A stretch of DNA of 64,000 bases from Daejeonella sp. (GTDB lineage: Bacteria > Bacteroidota > Bacteroidia > Sphingobacteriales > Sphingobacteriaceae). How positions within the stretch are numbered: position 1 is the stretch's first letter; every line of letters begins with the position of its first letter. Shown here in pieces: positions 53,994-62,011 of the stretch. The notes under the pieces were generated by a model that was not told where the DNA came from, did no database searches, and saw nothing but the letters and a program-made list of their open reading frames with translations. The stretch spans positions 38,047 to 102,046 of the forward strand of contig NZ_JAUXXZ010000031.1 of the NCBI RefSeq assembly GCF_030684675.1. The letters are read 5' to 3'. The translations under genes were made by a program, and so were the position numbers.

Positions 53994-55232
53994 ATGAAGA
54001 AATTCTCAATAGTAATTATAGTTCTGCTTTTCCTGGCAACATTTACAAATGCTCAGGGTAAAATATATAATACCCTGATAAAGGGTGGTAGAGTGATCGA
54101 CGCAAAGAACAAAATTAATGCCCTGATGGATGTTGCCATCAAAGATGGTAAGATTGCTAAAGTAGCACAGAACATCGATGCAGCACAAGCCGAGCAGGTT
54201 ATAAATGCCAATGGGATGTACGTTACTCCCGGTCTTATCGATGTCCACGCACACGTTTTCTGGGGTACCCAGCCAAACAGTTATTTAAGTAATGGTGATG
54301 TGGGTGTAACAGCCGATGGATTTAGCTTTCGTTCAGGTGTAACCACTATGGTAGACTGTGGAGGTCCGGGATATAAATCATTTGATGCCTTTAAAAAGAA
54401 TATCATTGATAAATCTCAAACCAGAATTTTAGCATTCCTTAATATTGTTGGAGAGGGTATGAGAGGTGGTGATTACGAACAGGATGTGAGTGATATGGAT
54501 GTCCAACTAGCTGCAAAGGCTGCTCTGGATAATAAAGAACATGTGGTTGGATTTAAGTTGGCACATTTTACAAATCCTGATTGGACTCCTGTTGAACGCA
54601 TCGTTGCCGCTGGTAAATTAGCCAATATGCCGGTTATTATTGATTTTGGAGGTGGTAAGCTTCCTATCGAAGATCTTTTTTTTAAGTACCTCAGACCCGG
54701 TGATATTTATACACACGTATTTACTGAGCTGGAAAGAAGGGATCCAATCGTTGATCTTCAGACCAGACAACTGAGACCTTTTGTTATTCCTGCTCAAAAA
54801 AGAGGAATTATTTTTGACGTTGGTTTTGGTGGTGGAAGTTTCAATTTCAATCAGGCTATTCCAGCAATTAAGGCTGGATTGTTACCCGATCTGATGGGTA
54901 CTGACCTTCATACCGGTAGCATGAATGGTTCAATGAAGGATCAGCTGAATGTCTTGTCAATACACCTTGCGATGGGTATGAATCTGCAATCTGTGATCGA
55001 ACGAAGTACCTGGAGACCTGCTCAGGCTATTAAACGGACTGAATTGGGACATCTTTCAGAAGGAGCGATTGCAGATATTGCGATACTGAGCATGCGTCAG
55101 GGTAAGTTCGGATTCAGAGACATCGCGATGAACAGGCAGGAAGGAACTCAAAAACTGGAGTGTGAACTGACAATTAAAGGTGGTAGGATTATGTATGATC
55201 TCAACGCTATTGCCTCGAATGTCAAGAATTAA
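53994..55232 (+). CDS. Exported amidohydrolase/deacetylase (COG3964-type), copy 3
   Basis: 412 residues, tandem paralog of the preceding gene. Sec signal FSIVIIVLLFLATFTNAQG. Metal site: H85 and H87 in LIDVHAHVFW, VGFKLAHF, GDIYTHVFTE and MGTDLHTGSMN, all intact. The tandem pair shares RRDPIVDL/QRDPVVDL and the NFNQAIP loop, whereas copy 1 at 42330 differs there, so copies 2 and 3 are sisters. Divergence without loss of any metal ligand suggests different acyl-group or sugar-acid preference. A long nested palindrome follows at 55245. Confidence 0.88.
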   Translation: MKKFSIVIIVLLFLATFTNAQGKIYNTLIKGGRVIDAKNKINALMDVAIKDGKIAKVAQNIDAAQAEQVINANGMYVTPGLIDVHAHVFWGTQPNSYLSNGDVGVTADGFSFRSGVTTMVDCGGPGYKSFDAFKKNIIDKSQTRILAFLNIVGEGMRGGDYEQDVSDMDVQLAAKAALDNKEHVVGFKLAHFTNPDWTPVERIVAAGKLANMPVIIDFGGGKLPIEDLFFKYLRPGDIYTHVFTELERRDPIVDLQTRQLRPFVIPAQKRGIIFDVGFGGGSFNFNQAIPAIKAGLLPDLMGTDLHTGSMNGSMKDQLNVLSIHLAMGMNLQSVIERSTWRPAQAIKRTELGHLSEGAIADIAILSMRQGKFGFRDIAMNRQEGTQKLECELTIKGGRIMYDLNAIASNVKN

Positions 55233-55244
55233 TATGCAAGCTTC

Positions 55245-55326
55245 TGTCTGAACTGTGATTTCGGTGATTTATATGATTTTCCTGATTATAACAATCAATC
55301 TACTCATATAAATCACAGTTCAGACA
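55245..55326. repeat. Nested long-arm palindromic repeat
   Basis: The outer arms TGTCTGAACTGTGATTT (55245-55261) and AAATCACAGTTCAGACA (55310-55326) are 17-bp perfect inverted repeats. An inner pair TGATTTATATGA (55265-55276) and TCATATAAATCA (55304-55315) is also perfect and shares bases of the right arm, so two alternative foldings compete. The left arm looks duplicated (GTGATTT twice). No T-run follows; this fits a MITE-like or REP-like dispersed element rather than a plain terminator. Confidence 0.6.
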
Positions 55327-55443
55327 AAATGAGGAACATTAATTTAAATTTAGTATTCTTTAAATATCATAGAAGAATAAGCTAAAGTTTGCCCTTAAAT
55401 GTATTAATGTCAACCCAATTTCAATATTCTGTTGCTTAGTGTT

Positions 55444-57195
55444 ATGAACTATTTAAAGTTTATTTGCCTTTTTGTAATTCTGAATCTCGGCTTTGCATTA
55501 AAGAATAGTTTCGCTCAGAAAAGGCCAAACGTTTTGTTGATCATGACCGATGATCAGGGTGTCGGGGATATTGGTATACACAATAATAATATACTGAAAA
55601 CCCCGAATATGGATGCTATTGCGAAACAAGGTGCTGAATTCAAACAATTCATTGTCAATTTCAATTGTTCTCCAACCCGTGCGAGTATGCTCACCGGGCG
55701 TGATAATTACAGAACCGGAGTGGTGGGTGTAACCGAGACATCTCATCTGATGAAGTCCTCTGAAGTTACGATTGCCAGGTTGTTGTCTGATGCTGGATAT
55801 AGTACCGGAATTTTTGGCAAATGGCATCTGGGTGATAGCTATCCTATGAGACCATCAGACAAGGGATTTCAGGAAACCCTGATTCACAAAGGAGGAGGAA
55901 TAGGGCAGGCATCCGATCCTCCCGGAAACTCTTATTTCAATCCAATTCTCGAACATAATAATGTAAGAAAGGTATTTGATGGCTATTGCGATGATATTTT
56001 TGCAGATGCAACCCTCAATTTTATAGATAAGAATAAGGACAAACCTTTCTTTGCTTTTTACGCGACCAATCTTCCGCATTTTCCCTTAACAGTAAGTGAT
56101 AAATGGGCAGATCCATTTCGAAAAATGGGCCTGCATGAATTGAATGCTCGTACTTATGGGATGGTTGCCAATGTCGATGCTAACATCGGCCGCTTACTGG
56201 CTAAACTTAAAGAACTCGGAATTGAGGAAAATACGATCGTTATTTTCATGTCAGACAATGGACCGAGGACCAAAAGAACCAAAAATGATCTTTACCCTGA
56301 TCGTTACAGTATGAATCTTCGGGGGACTAAAACCAGCGTGTATGAGAACGGTATACGTGCTCCGTTTTTCATTAAATGGCCTGCAAAAATACCTCATGGT
56401 GTGAAATTTACCAATCTGGCGGCTCATATAGATGTGATGCCAACCTTGTTGGAAGCATGTGATGTCGCTGTTCCAAAAGGCCTGAAGCTTGATGGATTAT
56501 CCTTAATGCCATTATTGACCTCAAAAGTTAAAAATCTCACTGAACGTGAAATTTTTATTCAGGGACATGCCGGCTCTGAGCCATTCAAATACTTTCATTT
56601 TACGGTTCGCGGACAGCGATATAAGCTAATTTCGCCCACTGATGATCCTTATGGTGATATAAGGCGTCCTACTGATGCAGATGTAAAGAAAATGATCGCG
56701 AATCTTGAATTATATGATATCGAAATAGATTCAAGTGAGATTAATAATATCGCCAAACAATATCCTGAAATAGTTAAAAGCATGCTTTCAAGGTATGAGA
56801 ACTGGTTTGACCAGGCAATTAAGGATCGTGGTCCGGACTGGCCTCAGCGAATTTATTTAGGAACTCCCTTCCAAAAAAATGTGCAGTTATCCCGCTTCGA
56901 TTGGGGAGGTCCCGGAGCATTTGGCAATCAGTCCAATAAATTTGGTTATTGGGAGGTTTTTAGCACTGCGGCCAGATATCGGATTACCCTTCGTTTTCAG
57001 AAAGCACCGACATCTGGCTTAGCCTGTTTTAAATATCAGGGTCTTGAAAAAAATATCCAGGTTTCAGAAGGAAAAACTTCAGTAATTTTTGATGATATTG
57101 AACTGCCTGCAGGTTCTGGCAGATTTGAGGCATTTCTCAAATTTGACACCAAAGAAACGGGCGTACAGTTTGTGGATGTAGAACGCATTAATTAA
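55444..57195 (+). CDS. Secreted arylsulfatase-type sulfatase
   Basis: About 583 residues from ATG 55444 (a TTG at 55432 is less likely). A Sec signal (FICLFVILNLGFALKNSFAQ) is followed by the type I sulfatase core: MTDDQGVGDIG with the metal-binding Asp pair, the formylglycine signature C75-S-P-T-R, FGKWHLG with catalytic Lys and His, and FMSDNGP with the Asp/Asn metal ligands. About 150 C-terminal residues (from near LSRFDWGGPGAF) form an extra beta-rich domain. It needs formylglycine activation; the only FGE in the window is at 3036, some 50 kb away. It removes sulfate groups from the glycan or oligosaccharide handled by the second locus; the sugar is not identifiable. Confidence 0.92.
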   Translation: MNYLKFICLFVILNLGFALKNSFAQKRPNVLLIMTDDQGVGDIGIHNNNILKTPNMDAIAKQGAEFKQFIVNFNCSPTRASMLTGRDNYRTGVVGVTETSHLMKSSEVTIARLLSDAGYSTGIFGKWHLGDSYPMRPSDKGFQETLIHKGGGIGQASDPPGNSYFNPILEHNNVRKVFDGYCDDIFADATLNFIDKNKDKPFFAFYATNLPHFPLTVSDKWADPFRKMGLHELNARTYGMVANVDANIGRLLAKLKELGIEENTIVIFMSDNGPRTKRTKNDLYPDRYSMNLRGTKTSVYENGIRAPFFIKWPAKIPHGVKFTNLAAHIDVMPTLLEACDVAVPKGLKLDGLSLMPLLTSKVKNLTEREIFIQGHAGSEPFKYFHFTVRGQRYKLISPTDDPYGDIRRPTDADVKKMIANLELYDIEIDSSEINNIAKQYPEIVKSMLSRYENWFDQAIKDRGPDWPQRIYLGTPFQKNVQLSRFDWGGPGAFGNQSNKFGYWEVFSTAARYRITLRFQKAPTSGLACFKYQGLEKNIQVSEGKTSVIFDDIELPAGSGRFEAFLKFDTKETGVQFVDVERIN

Positions 57196-57204
57196 ATAAG
57201 TTTT

Positions 57205-58446
57205 ATGGAAAGAAGACGGTTTCTTAAATCCGCTATGCTCGGTTCAGCAACCATGATGTTGGGTTTTCCTGTACTGGATTCGCTGGCATCCTCAGGAATT
57301 AAAATAAAGAAAATCAGGTACTACAGTGCCCCTGGATATAATAAGCCCTTATTTAATCAGGCTCGTGGAATCGTTGAAATTGAGACCGACAGCGGTATAA
57401 TAGGTATCGGCGAAGGCGGTTCAAAAGATATGATTGAACAATGTGCGCAGATGATGATTGGCGAAGATCCATTCCGGATTGAGCACATCTGGCAAAACCT
57501 TTACAGAGGCATGTTTTATCCTCCCGGAAGGGAAAAACTCCATGCAGTCGGTGCACTTGAAATGGCTTTGTGGGACATTAAAGGAAAAGCATTGAATGTG
57601 CCTGTCTATGAATTACTGGGAGGAGCGACACGCGACTATATAGAATGTTATGCGACGGGATTCAGAGCCTCAAAAGCCAAAACTGAGGAAGAGCGGGCAA
57701 CAGATTGTCTGAAAGCTGGTTTGAGGTCTTACAGGATTGGCCCAACCGGTGGAAATGGTGATCAGTCTTTTGATTTCTTTCAGAATGCTGCTAAAACTAT
57801 TGATTTCTGTAAACGAATAGATCAGGCAGTTGGTGGGCAGGGGAACTGGGCAATCGACCTGCATACCCGTTTTGATACTCCTGAAGCTATAAAGATCTGC
57901 GATGCATTGGAAGAACTAAGTCCATATTTTGTTGAAGATGCGATCAGATCTGAGAATACCGGAGCATACAGGAAATTCAGGCAACTAACCAAGGTTCCAC
58001 TGGCAGTTGGCGAGCAGTTTGGCGATCGTTGGGATATCAATGAAATGATTGAGCAGCAATTGATCAATTATTCAAGGGTTACTTTACCAAATACCGGTGG
58101 CATCGTTGAGTTTAAAAAAATAGCCTCTCTGTGTGAAACGCATTATGTGGGAATGATTCCTCATTTTACCGGACCCTTATCTACTGCCGCTTTAGTTCAT
58201 GTTTTAGGATCAAGCAGTCCTGCAAGGGCAATGATGGAATTAGCAGGTGGAGAACCTGAAAAGCCGGCCTATTTTAATGAGGATTACCTTAATTTTTCAA
58301 ATGGCAGACTATATTTGAATCCTGCGCCGGGGCTTGGGGTAAAATTCAATCCAAAGAAAGCAGATTTTGTGATGGAAATAATCGAAAAGACGAAATTCCC
58401 TCATCCGGTTTTAAAGAGTCCGGATGGAGCAATACATAATTGGTAA
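57205..58446 (+). CDS. Tat-exported enolase-superfamily acid-sugar dehydratase (ManD/RspA-like)
   Basis: 413 residues. It opens MERRRFLKSAMLGSA, a good twin-arginine signal, unusual for this normally cytoplasmic family. The mandelate-racemase-type fold is complete: capping domain to about 150, then metal ligands D218 (with H220 in DLHTRF), E244 (FVEDAIRSEN) and E270 (AVGEQFGDRWD), with the usual 26-residue spacing, and H320 in MIPHFTGPLS. The D-x-H arrangement and EDAI block resemble mannonate/gluconate dehydratases that turn aldonates into 2-keto-3-deoxy acids. It starts 9 bp after the sulfatase, upstream of a keto-deoxy-sugar kinase and aldolase. Precise sugar unknown. Confidence 0.87.
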   Translation: MERRRFLKSAMLGSATMMLGFPVLDSLASSGIKIKKIRYYSAPGYNKPLFNQARGIVEIETDSGIIGIGEGGSKDMIEQCAQMMIGEDPFRIEHIWQNLYRGMFYPPGREKLHAVGALEMALWDIKGKALNVPVYELLGGATRDYIECYATGFRASKAKTEEERATDCLKAGLRSYRIGPTGGNGDQSFDFFQNAAKTIDFCKRIDQAVGGQGNWAIDLHTRFDTPEAIKICDALEELSPYFVEDAIRSENTGAYRKFRQLTKVPLAVGEQFGDRWDINEMIEQQLINYSRVTLPNTGGIVEFKKIASLCETHYVGMIPHFTGPLSTAALVHVLGSSSPARAMMELAGGEPEKPAYFNEDYLNFSNGRLYLNPAPGLGVKFNPKKADFVMEIIEKTKFPHPVLKSPDGAIHNW

Positions 58447-58587
58447 GTATAAATGATTATTCAGACAGAATTGCTCAAATCCGATCAATAGACCAATTTT
58501 ATTTATATTTAGCTCGGATATAATTACACAGATTTCAAGAAAAGTGCAAAAAGACAAAAGATAATTTACCCTCTAATTCCAAATAAA

Positions 58588-59781
58588 TTGAGAACAAAAA
58601 CTATACTATTTTCCACTTTACTGTTTGCAGTAAGTTTTGGGACACTGATTTCAGGCTGTAATTCAAATAAAAAAACTGCTGAATCTACTGCAGATACTTC
58701 TGATTCTGCTGCCTTATTTATCACCGGAACAGACCCAAGATTAGCCGGTAGAAATTTTGAGCAGGTTCCAGCAATTGGTACATCTGCTGATGGAAAGCAG
58801 ATCTTTGTAGCCTGGTATTCAGGTGGAGCTGCTCCTGGTCCCGGAAATTTTGTGACCCTTTCTGTAAGTCAGGATTCAGGAAAGACTTGGTTAAATGATC
58901 AGCTGGCAGTTTATCCAAATTTGCCGGAATACAGGTTTTTTGATCCTGCTTTCTGGAGGGATAAAAATGGTCAGCTTCATTTATTCTATGGCAGTGCAAA
59001 AGATAGCCTTATATGGGATGGATTTGGTGGTGTAAATGCCCTTGAGATTGCCTGGGATGGCACTAAAATTACCCACGGCCAGACACAAAGAATCAGTGAT
59101 GGAGTGATGAGCAATAAGCCGCTATATCTGGCTTCCAAAGATCTTGCTCTATTTCCGGTGTACGTTGACAAACCTTTACCGGGTGATAGTTCAGGAAAAG
59201 TTTTTCCTGAAAATGGCGCATTTATCCGGGCTTTGGATTATTCAAAATCAAATGATTTAGCTTCATTGACAAACTATTCAAGCATCCAAATTGCAGACTC
59301 AATCCGGATTCATGATGAACCACAGCTTGTAGAAGTTTCAGATAAGGGTAATCTGATGGCCATGGTAAGAACAACAAAAGGAATTTACTTTGCTACAAGT
59401 TCAGATTATGGTTTGACATGGAGTACTGTTGAGCCTTTTACCGCTTCCGGACCAACAACCTCAAGTCGTTTCTATCTCGGCAAACTGTCTTCAGGAAGTT
59501 TATTGCTGATTTCAAACAGCAGCACTACCCGTAATAATATGTGCGCATTTATATCTGTTGATGGCGGCAAAACCTGGCCACATAAACTTTTGCTGGATGC
59601 CAGAGAAAACGTTTCCTATCCTGATGCCGATCAAACTCCTGACGGCAAGATCCACGTCGTATTCGATCGTGAAAGAACCAGTGCTAAAGATATTTTGTAT
59701 TGCAGGTTTACTGAAGAGGATGTTATAAAGGGGAATACGGAAATGGTGTTTAAAACGAGAATTAATAAAATTAATAAATAG
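58588..59781 (+). CDS. Sialidase/BNR-repeat lipoprotein
   Basis: 397 residues from a TTG start (58588); no ATG is available before the signal peptide. Lipobox TLISGC (Cys24). Three Asp-box (BNR) motifs: SQDSGKTW (94-101), SSDYGLTW and SVDGGKTW, on a six-bladed propeller. Family members include exo-alpha-sialidases, but many such lipoproteins have other glycoside specificities. An RIHDEPQLVE block and FVAWYSGG occur where sialidase-like active-site residues are expected. I cannot confirm the catalytic Tyr/Glu pair and Arg triad, so sialidase activity is uncertain. It lies between the dehydratase and kinase genes of the second locus. Confidence 0.75.
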   Translation: MRTKTILFSTLLFAVSFGTLISGCNSNKKTAESTADTSDSAALFITGTDPRLAGRNFEQVPAIGTSADGKQIFVAWYSGGAAPGPGNFVTLSVSQDSGKTWLNDQLAVYPNLPEYRFFDPAFWRDKNGQLHLFYGSAKDSLIWDGFGGVNALEIAWDGTKITHGQTQRISDGVMSNKPLYLASKDLALFPVYVDKPLPGDSSGKVFPENGAFIRALDYSKSNDLASLTNYSSIQIADSIRIHDEPQLVEVSDKGNLMAMVRTTKGIYFATSSDYGLTWSTVEPFTASGPTTSSRFYLGKLSSGSLLLISNSSTTRNNMCAFISVDGGKTWPHKLLLDARENVSYPDADQTPDGKIHVVFDRERTSAKDILYCRFTEEDVIKGNTEMVFKTRINKINK

Positions 59782-59824
59782 TTGACAATTGATAATTGAT
59801 AGTTGACAATTAGCTAAGAGACTT

Positions 59825-59971
59825 GCGAAATCGCATGGGCGAGCAGAAAGTCGATTTCGTCAGTCGCCTAAATCAATTAAAAATTTATGGAATGAACAAA
59901 TTAGCAAGTGGGGTCTGCCGTCCAGATTTAAAATTTACGAAATCACTTAGGCGGTTGCAATTTGATTTCGT
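59825..59971. repeat. Pair of related CGAAATC-armed palindromes
   Basis: Unit 1 has arms CGAAATCG (59826-59833) and CGATTTCG (59852-59859); unit 2 has ACGAAATC (59937-59944) and GATTTCGT (59964-59971). The insides align around a GGGCG/AGGCG core. They are two diverged copies of one roughly 37-bp palindromic unit about 110 bp apart. Confidence 0.55.
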
Positions 59972-60007
59972 CTTTACATACAATAAATAGCAAATTGGTA
60001 TTTTCCT

Positions 60008-60045
60008 CTGGTTGGTGTTGTCACCAACCAGTTATCACCAACCAG
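60008..60045. repeat. 10-bp hairpin with an additional half copy
   Basis: CTGGTTGGTG (60008-60017), loop TTGT, CACCAACCAG (60022-60031), then TTAT and a third arm CACCAACCAG (60036-60045). The left arm can pair with either right arm. Confidence 0.65.
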
Positions 60046-60056
60046 GGATGTAATTT

Positions 60057-60084
60057 GTCATTGCGAGCGTAGCGCGGCAATCTC
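60057..60084. repeat. TGTCATTGCGAGCG-type intergenic palindrome
   Basis: TGTCATTGCGAGCGTAGCGC followed by GGCAATCT; ATTGC and GCAAT can form the stem. It shares the TGTCAT head with the elements at 955 and 23792. Confidence 0.5.
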
Positions 60085-60169
60085 ATTGCTCCTCAGGTTG
60101 CATCTGGTAAGGTGAGAAAACCGACCATAGGGAAGGAACATGCTGCTTAGGTAATTTAGAATAGACAGA

Positions 60170-61171
60170 ATGAATAAATATATATTATGCTGCGACTGGG
60201 GAACTACTTCATTCAGGTTAAGACTGGTTGATAGATACACCTATGCAGTTATTGCTGAATTGTTATCGCCGGGTGGGGTAGCAGGTACTTTCAGGTCATG
60301 GAAAGAACAAGCGGAAATCAATCGCTTTGATTACTATTCTGAGATCCTTAAATCAAGTATTCTTGAATTAGGGAATAAATCCGGAAAGTCTCTCGAAAAT
60401 ATTCCGGTTATTGTATCCGGTATGGCCTCATCATCTTTGGGGATGGAGGAAATTGCTTATGCTGAACTGCCATTTAATATCAGTGGTATTCAGGCATCTG
60501 TAAAGATATATGAAAATTTTAACGGCCCTGGTGCAAATCTTGTGCTGGTTTCGGGTCTGAAGAGTTATGAGGATGTGATGAGAGGGGAGGAAGCCCAGTT
60601 GATAGGCCTGATTAAAATAAATGAGGTTTCCGTACAGGAACATGAGCAAATCGTATTTGTTTTTCCCGGAACTCACTCTAAACATATTTTCGTAAAAGAT
60701 GAGCAGGTAACTGATTTTAAGACCTTCATGACCGGGGAGATCTTTAATATTCTCAGCGAACACAGTATACTAAAGGATTCTATTGATTTGAGTAAATCTT
60801 CAGGTTTAAATGAACCCGCTAATATTGAGGCATTTAAACATGGGGTAGAAATTTCCGGATCATCTTCCTTATTACATAATTTATTTACTGTCAGAACGAT
60901 GCAGCTCTTTGGGAAGTTCGGCAAAGAGCAGAATTCATATTATTTAAGCGGATTACTTATTGGTACAGAACTCAGGCAGCTCTATTCAGGAAATTTTGAT
61001 CATCTGGTGATCTGCAGCGGAAAGCATCTTTATCATCATTATAAAATTGCAGCAGAAATGCTTTCTTTTAAAATAAAAACAAGCTTTATTCAATCTGACC
61101 TTATCGACAAAGCAACTATTGCCGGACAGGTTCAACTATTTAATGCACTACAAACCATCTCTAATGAATAA
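60170..61171 (+). CDS. dgoK: 2-dehydro-3-deoxygalactonokinase-type sugar-acid kinase
   Basis: 333 residues, the usual DgoK length. The N-terminal phosphate-binding DWGTTSFRLRLVD, the SGMASSSLGMEE loop, MRGEEAQLIGLI, FPGTHSKHIFV and FMTGEIFNILSEHSIL match DgoK proteins. It phosphorylates 2-keto-3-deoxygalactonate (or the gluconate epimer) with ATP in the cytoplasm. It overlaps the aldolase gene by 8 bases, so the two are translationally coupled, giving the classical kinase-aldolase end of acid-sugar catabolism. The upstream dehydratase and SelA-like enzymes would make its substrate outside the cytoplasm, with the MFS carrier importing it. Confidence 0.92.
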   Translation: MNKYILCCDWGTTSFRLRLVDRYTYAVIAELLSPGGVAGTFRSWKEQAEINRFDYYSEILKSSILELGNKSGKSLENIPVIVSGMASSSLGMEEIAYAELPFNISGIQASVKIYENFNGPGANLVLVSGLKSYEDVMRGEEAQLIGLIKINEVSVQEHEQIVFVFPGTHSKHIFVKDEQVTDFKTFMTGEIFNILSEHSILKDSIDLSKSSGLNEPANIEAFKHGVEISGSSSLLHNLFTVRTMQLFGKFGKEQNSYYLSGLLIGTELRQLYSGNFDHLVICSGKHLYHHYKIAAEMLSFKIKTSFIQSDLIDKATIAGQVQLFNALQTISNE

Positions 61172-61802
61172 TCAAGAATTCTCCTGGAAAGATTTCTCCA
61201 GGGTGCCGCTGGTTGGAATAATCAGGAATCTGACATTTGATGAAATTGCAAAAATTTTACCTGTTTACCATGCTGCCGGACTTACAACCATTGAAATAAC
61301 TATGAATACTCCTTTTGCGGAGGATATTATTCGTTATGCTGCTGAGCAGTATAGAGGTTGTTTAAATGTAGGTGCCGGTACGGTTTGCAGTACCGATGAC
61401 CTGAAAATGGCTCTAAAGGCAGGTGCTCAATTTATTGTAACACCTATTCTGAATCCAGAGGTCGTACGCAACTGTGTAAAGTCAAAGATTCCGGTATTTC
61501 CCGGAGCCTATACTCCCACAGAGATTTATCAGGCCTGGGAGCTTGGTGCGGATATGGTCAAGGTTTACCCTGCTACCGCATTGGGTCCTGATTATATCAG
61601 GGATGTAAAAGCACCTTTGAACAAAATTAAACTAATGCCTACAGGCGGAATCAGCCTGAATAACATTGAGGTGTTTATGAAAGCTGGCGCCGACGGTTTG
61701 GGAATAGGGGGACAGCTTTTCGATAAACAATTGATTAAGAATGAGGATTGGGATGGATTATTGGAGCACTTTAAGCAGTATGTTAAGCATTTTAATTCAT
61801 AG
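61164..61802 (+). CDS. eda: 2-keto-3-deoxy-6-phospho-sugar-acid aldolase (KDPG/KDPGal type)
   Basis: 212 residues from ATG 61164, which overlaps the kinase stop; upstream in-frame starts only add noise. Catalytic residues match the class I aldolase: E44 in TTIEITM and Schiff-base K133 in MVKVYPA, the positions of E45 and K133 in Escherichia coli KDPG aldolase. VGAGTVCS, TPILNPEV, FPGAYTPTE and MPTGGIS are family blocks. It cleaves the phosphorylated keto-deoxy acid to pyruvate and glyceraldehyde 3-phosphate. Pairing with dgoK suggests the galactonate epimer, but specificity is often relaxed. Confidence 0.92.
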   Translation: MNNQEFSWKDFSRVPLVGIIRNLTFDEIAKILPVYHAAGLTTIEITMNTPFAEDIIRYAAEQYRGCLNVGAGTVCSTDDLKMALKAGAQFIVTPILNPEVVRNCVKSKIPVFPGAYTPTEIYQAWELGADMVKVYPATALGPDYIRDVKAPLNKIKLMPTGGISLNNIEVFMKAGADGLGIGGQLFDKQLIKNEDWDGLLEHFKQYVKHFNS

Positions 61803-61832
61803 ATTCAAGAACCAAGAGCCAGGAACCAAGAC
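61802..61832. repeat. Left copy of inverted repeat flanking the second MFS gene
   Basis: A 31-base segment (GATTCAAGAACCAAGAGCCA followed by 11 more bases) matches the reverse complement of 63447-63477 at 29 of 31 positions. Confidence 0.6.
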
Positions 61833-61859
61833 TGAAAAATCCAGCTAAATTGAATGGAG

Positions 61860-61881
61860 TCCCTCCTGCGTCGGGATGACA
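61860..61881. repeat. Copy of the TGTCATCCCGAC dispersed element (inverted)
   Basis: The reverse complement differs from 955-976 at one of 22 bases. It lies in the spacer before the second MFS gene. Confidence 0.55.
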
Positions 61882-62011
61882 GTCAATTGATATCCGATAG
61901 TTATATTGTGATAATTTAGAAAAAGTTTCCATCCAGACAACAGATAACATAAATAAACAATGAACCACTATTTACTAACCAACTAACAACTAACCAACCA
62001 ACAACCAGCAA

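Larger units (their letters stand above)
59782..60169. other. Repeat-rich spacer before the keto-deoxy-sugar kinase
   Basis: About 390 bp without a gene. It holds three kinds of repeat, listed separately: two related CGAAATC palindromes, a CTGGTTGGTG hairpin with an extra half copy, and a TGTCATTGCGAGCG element. TTGACAATTGATAATTGATA-type AT repeats open it at 59782. Confidence 0.65.
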
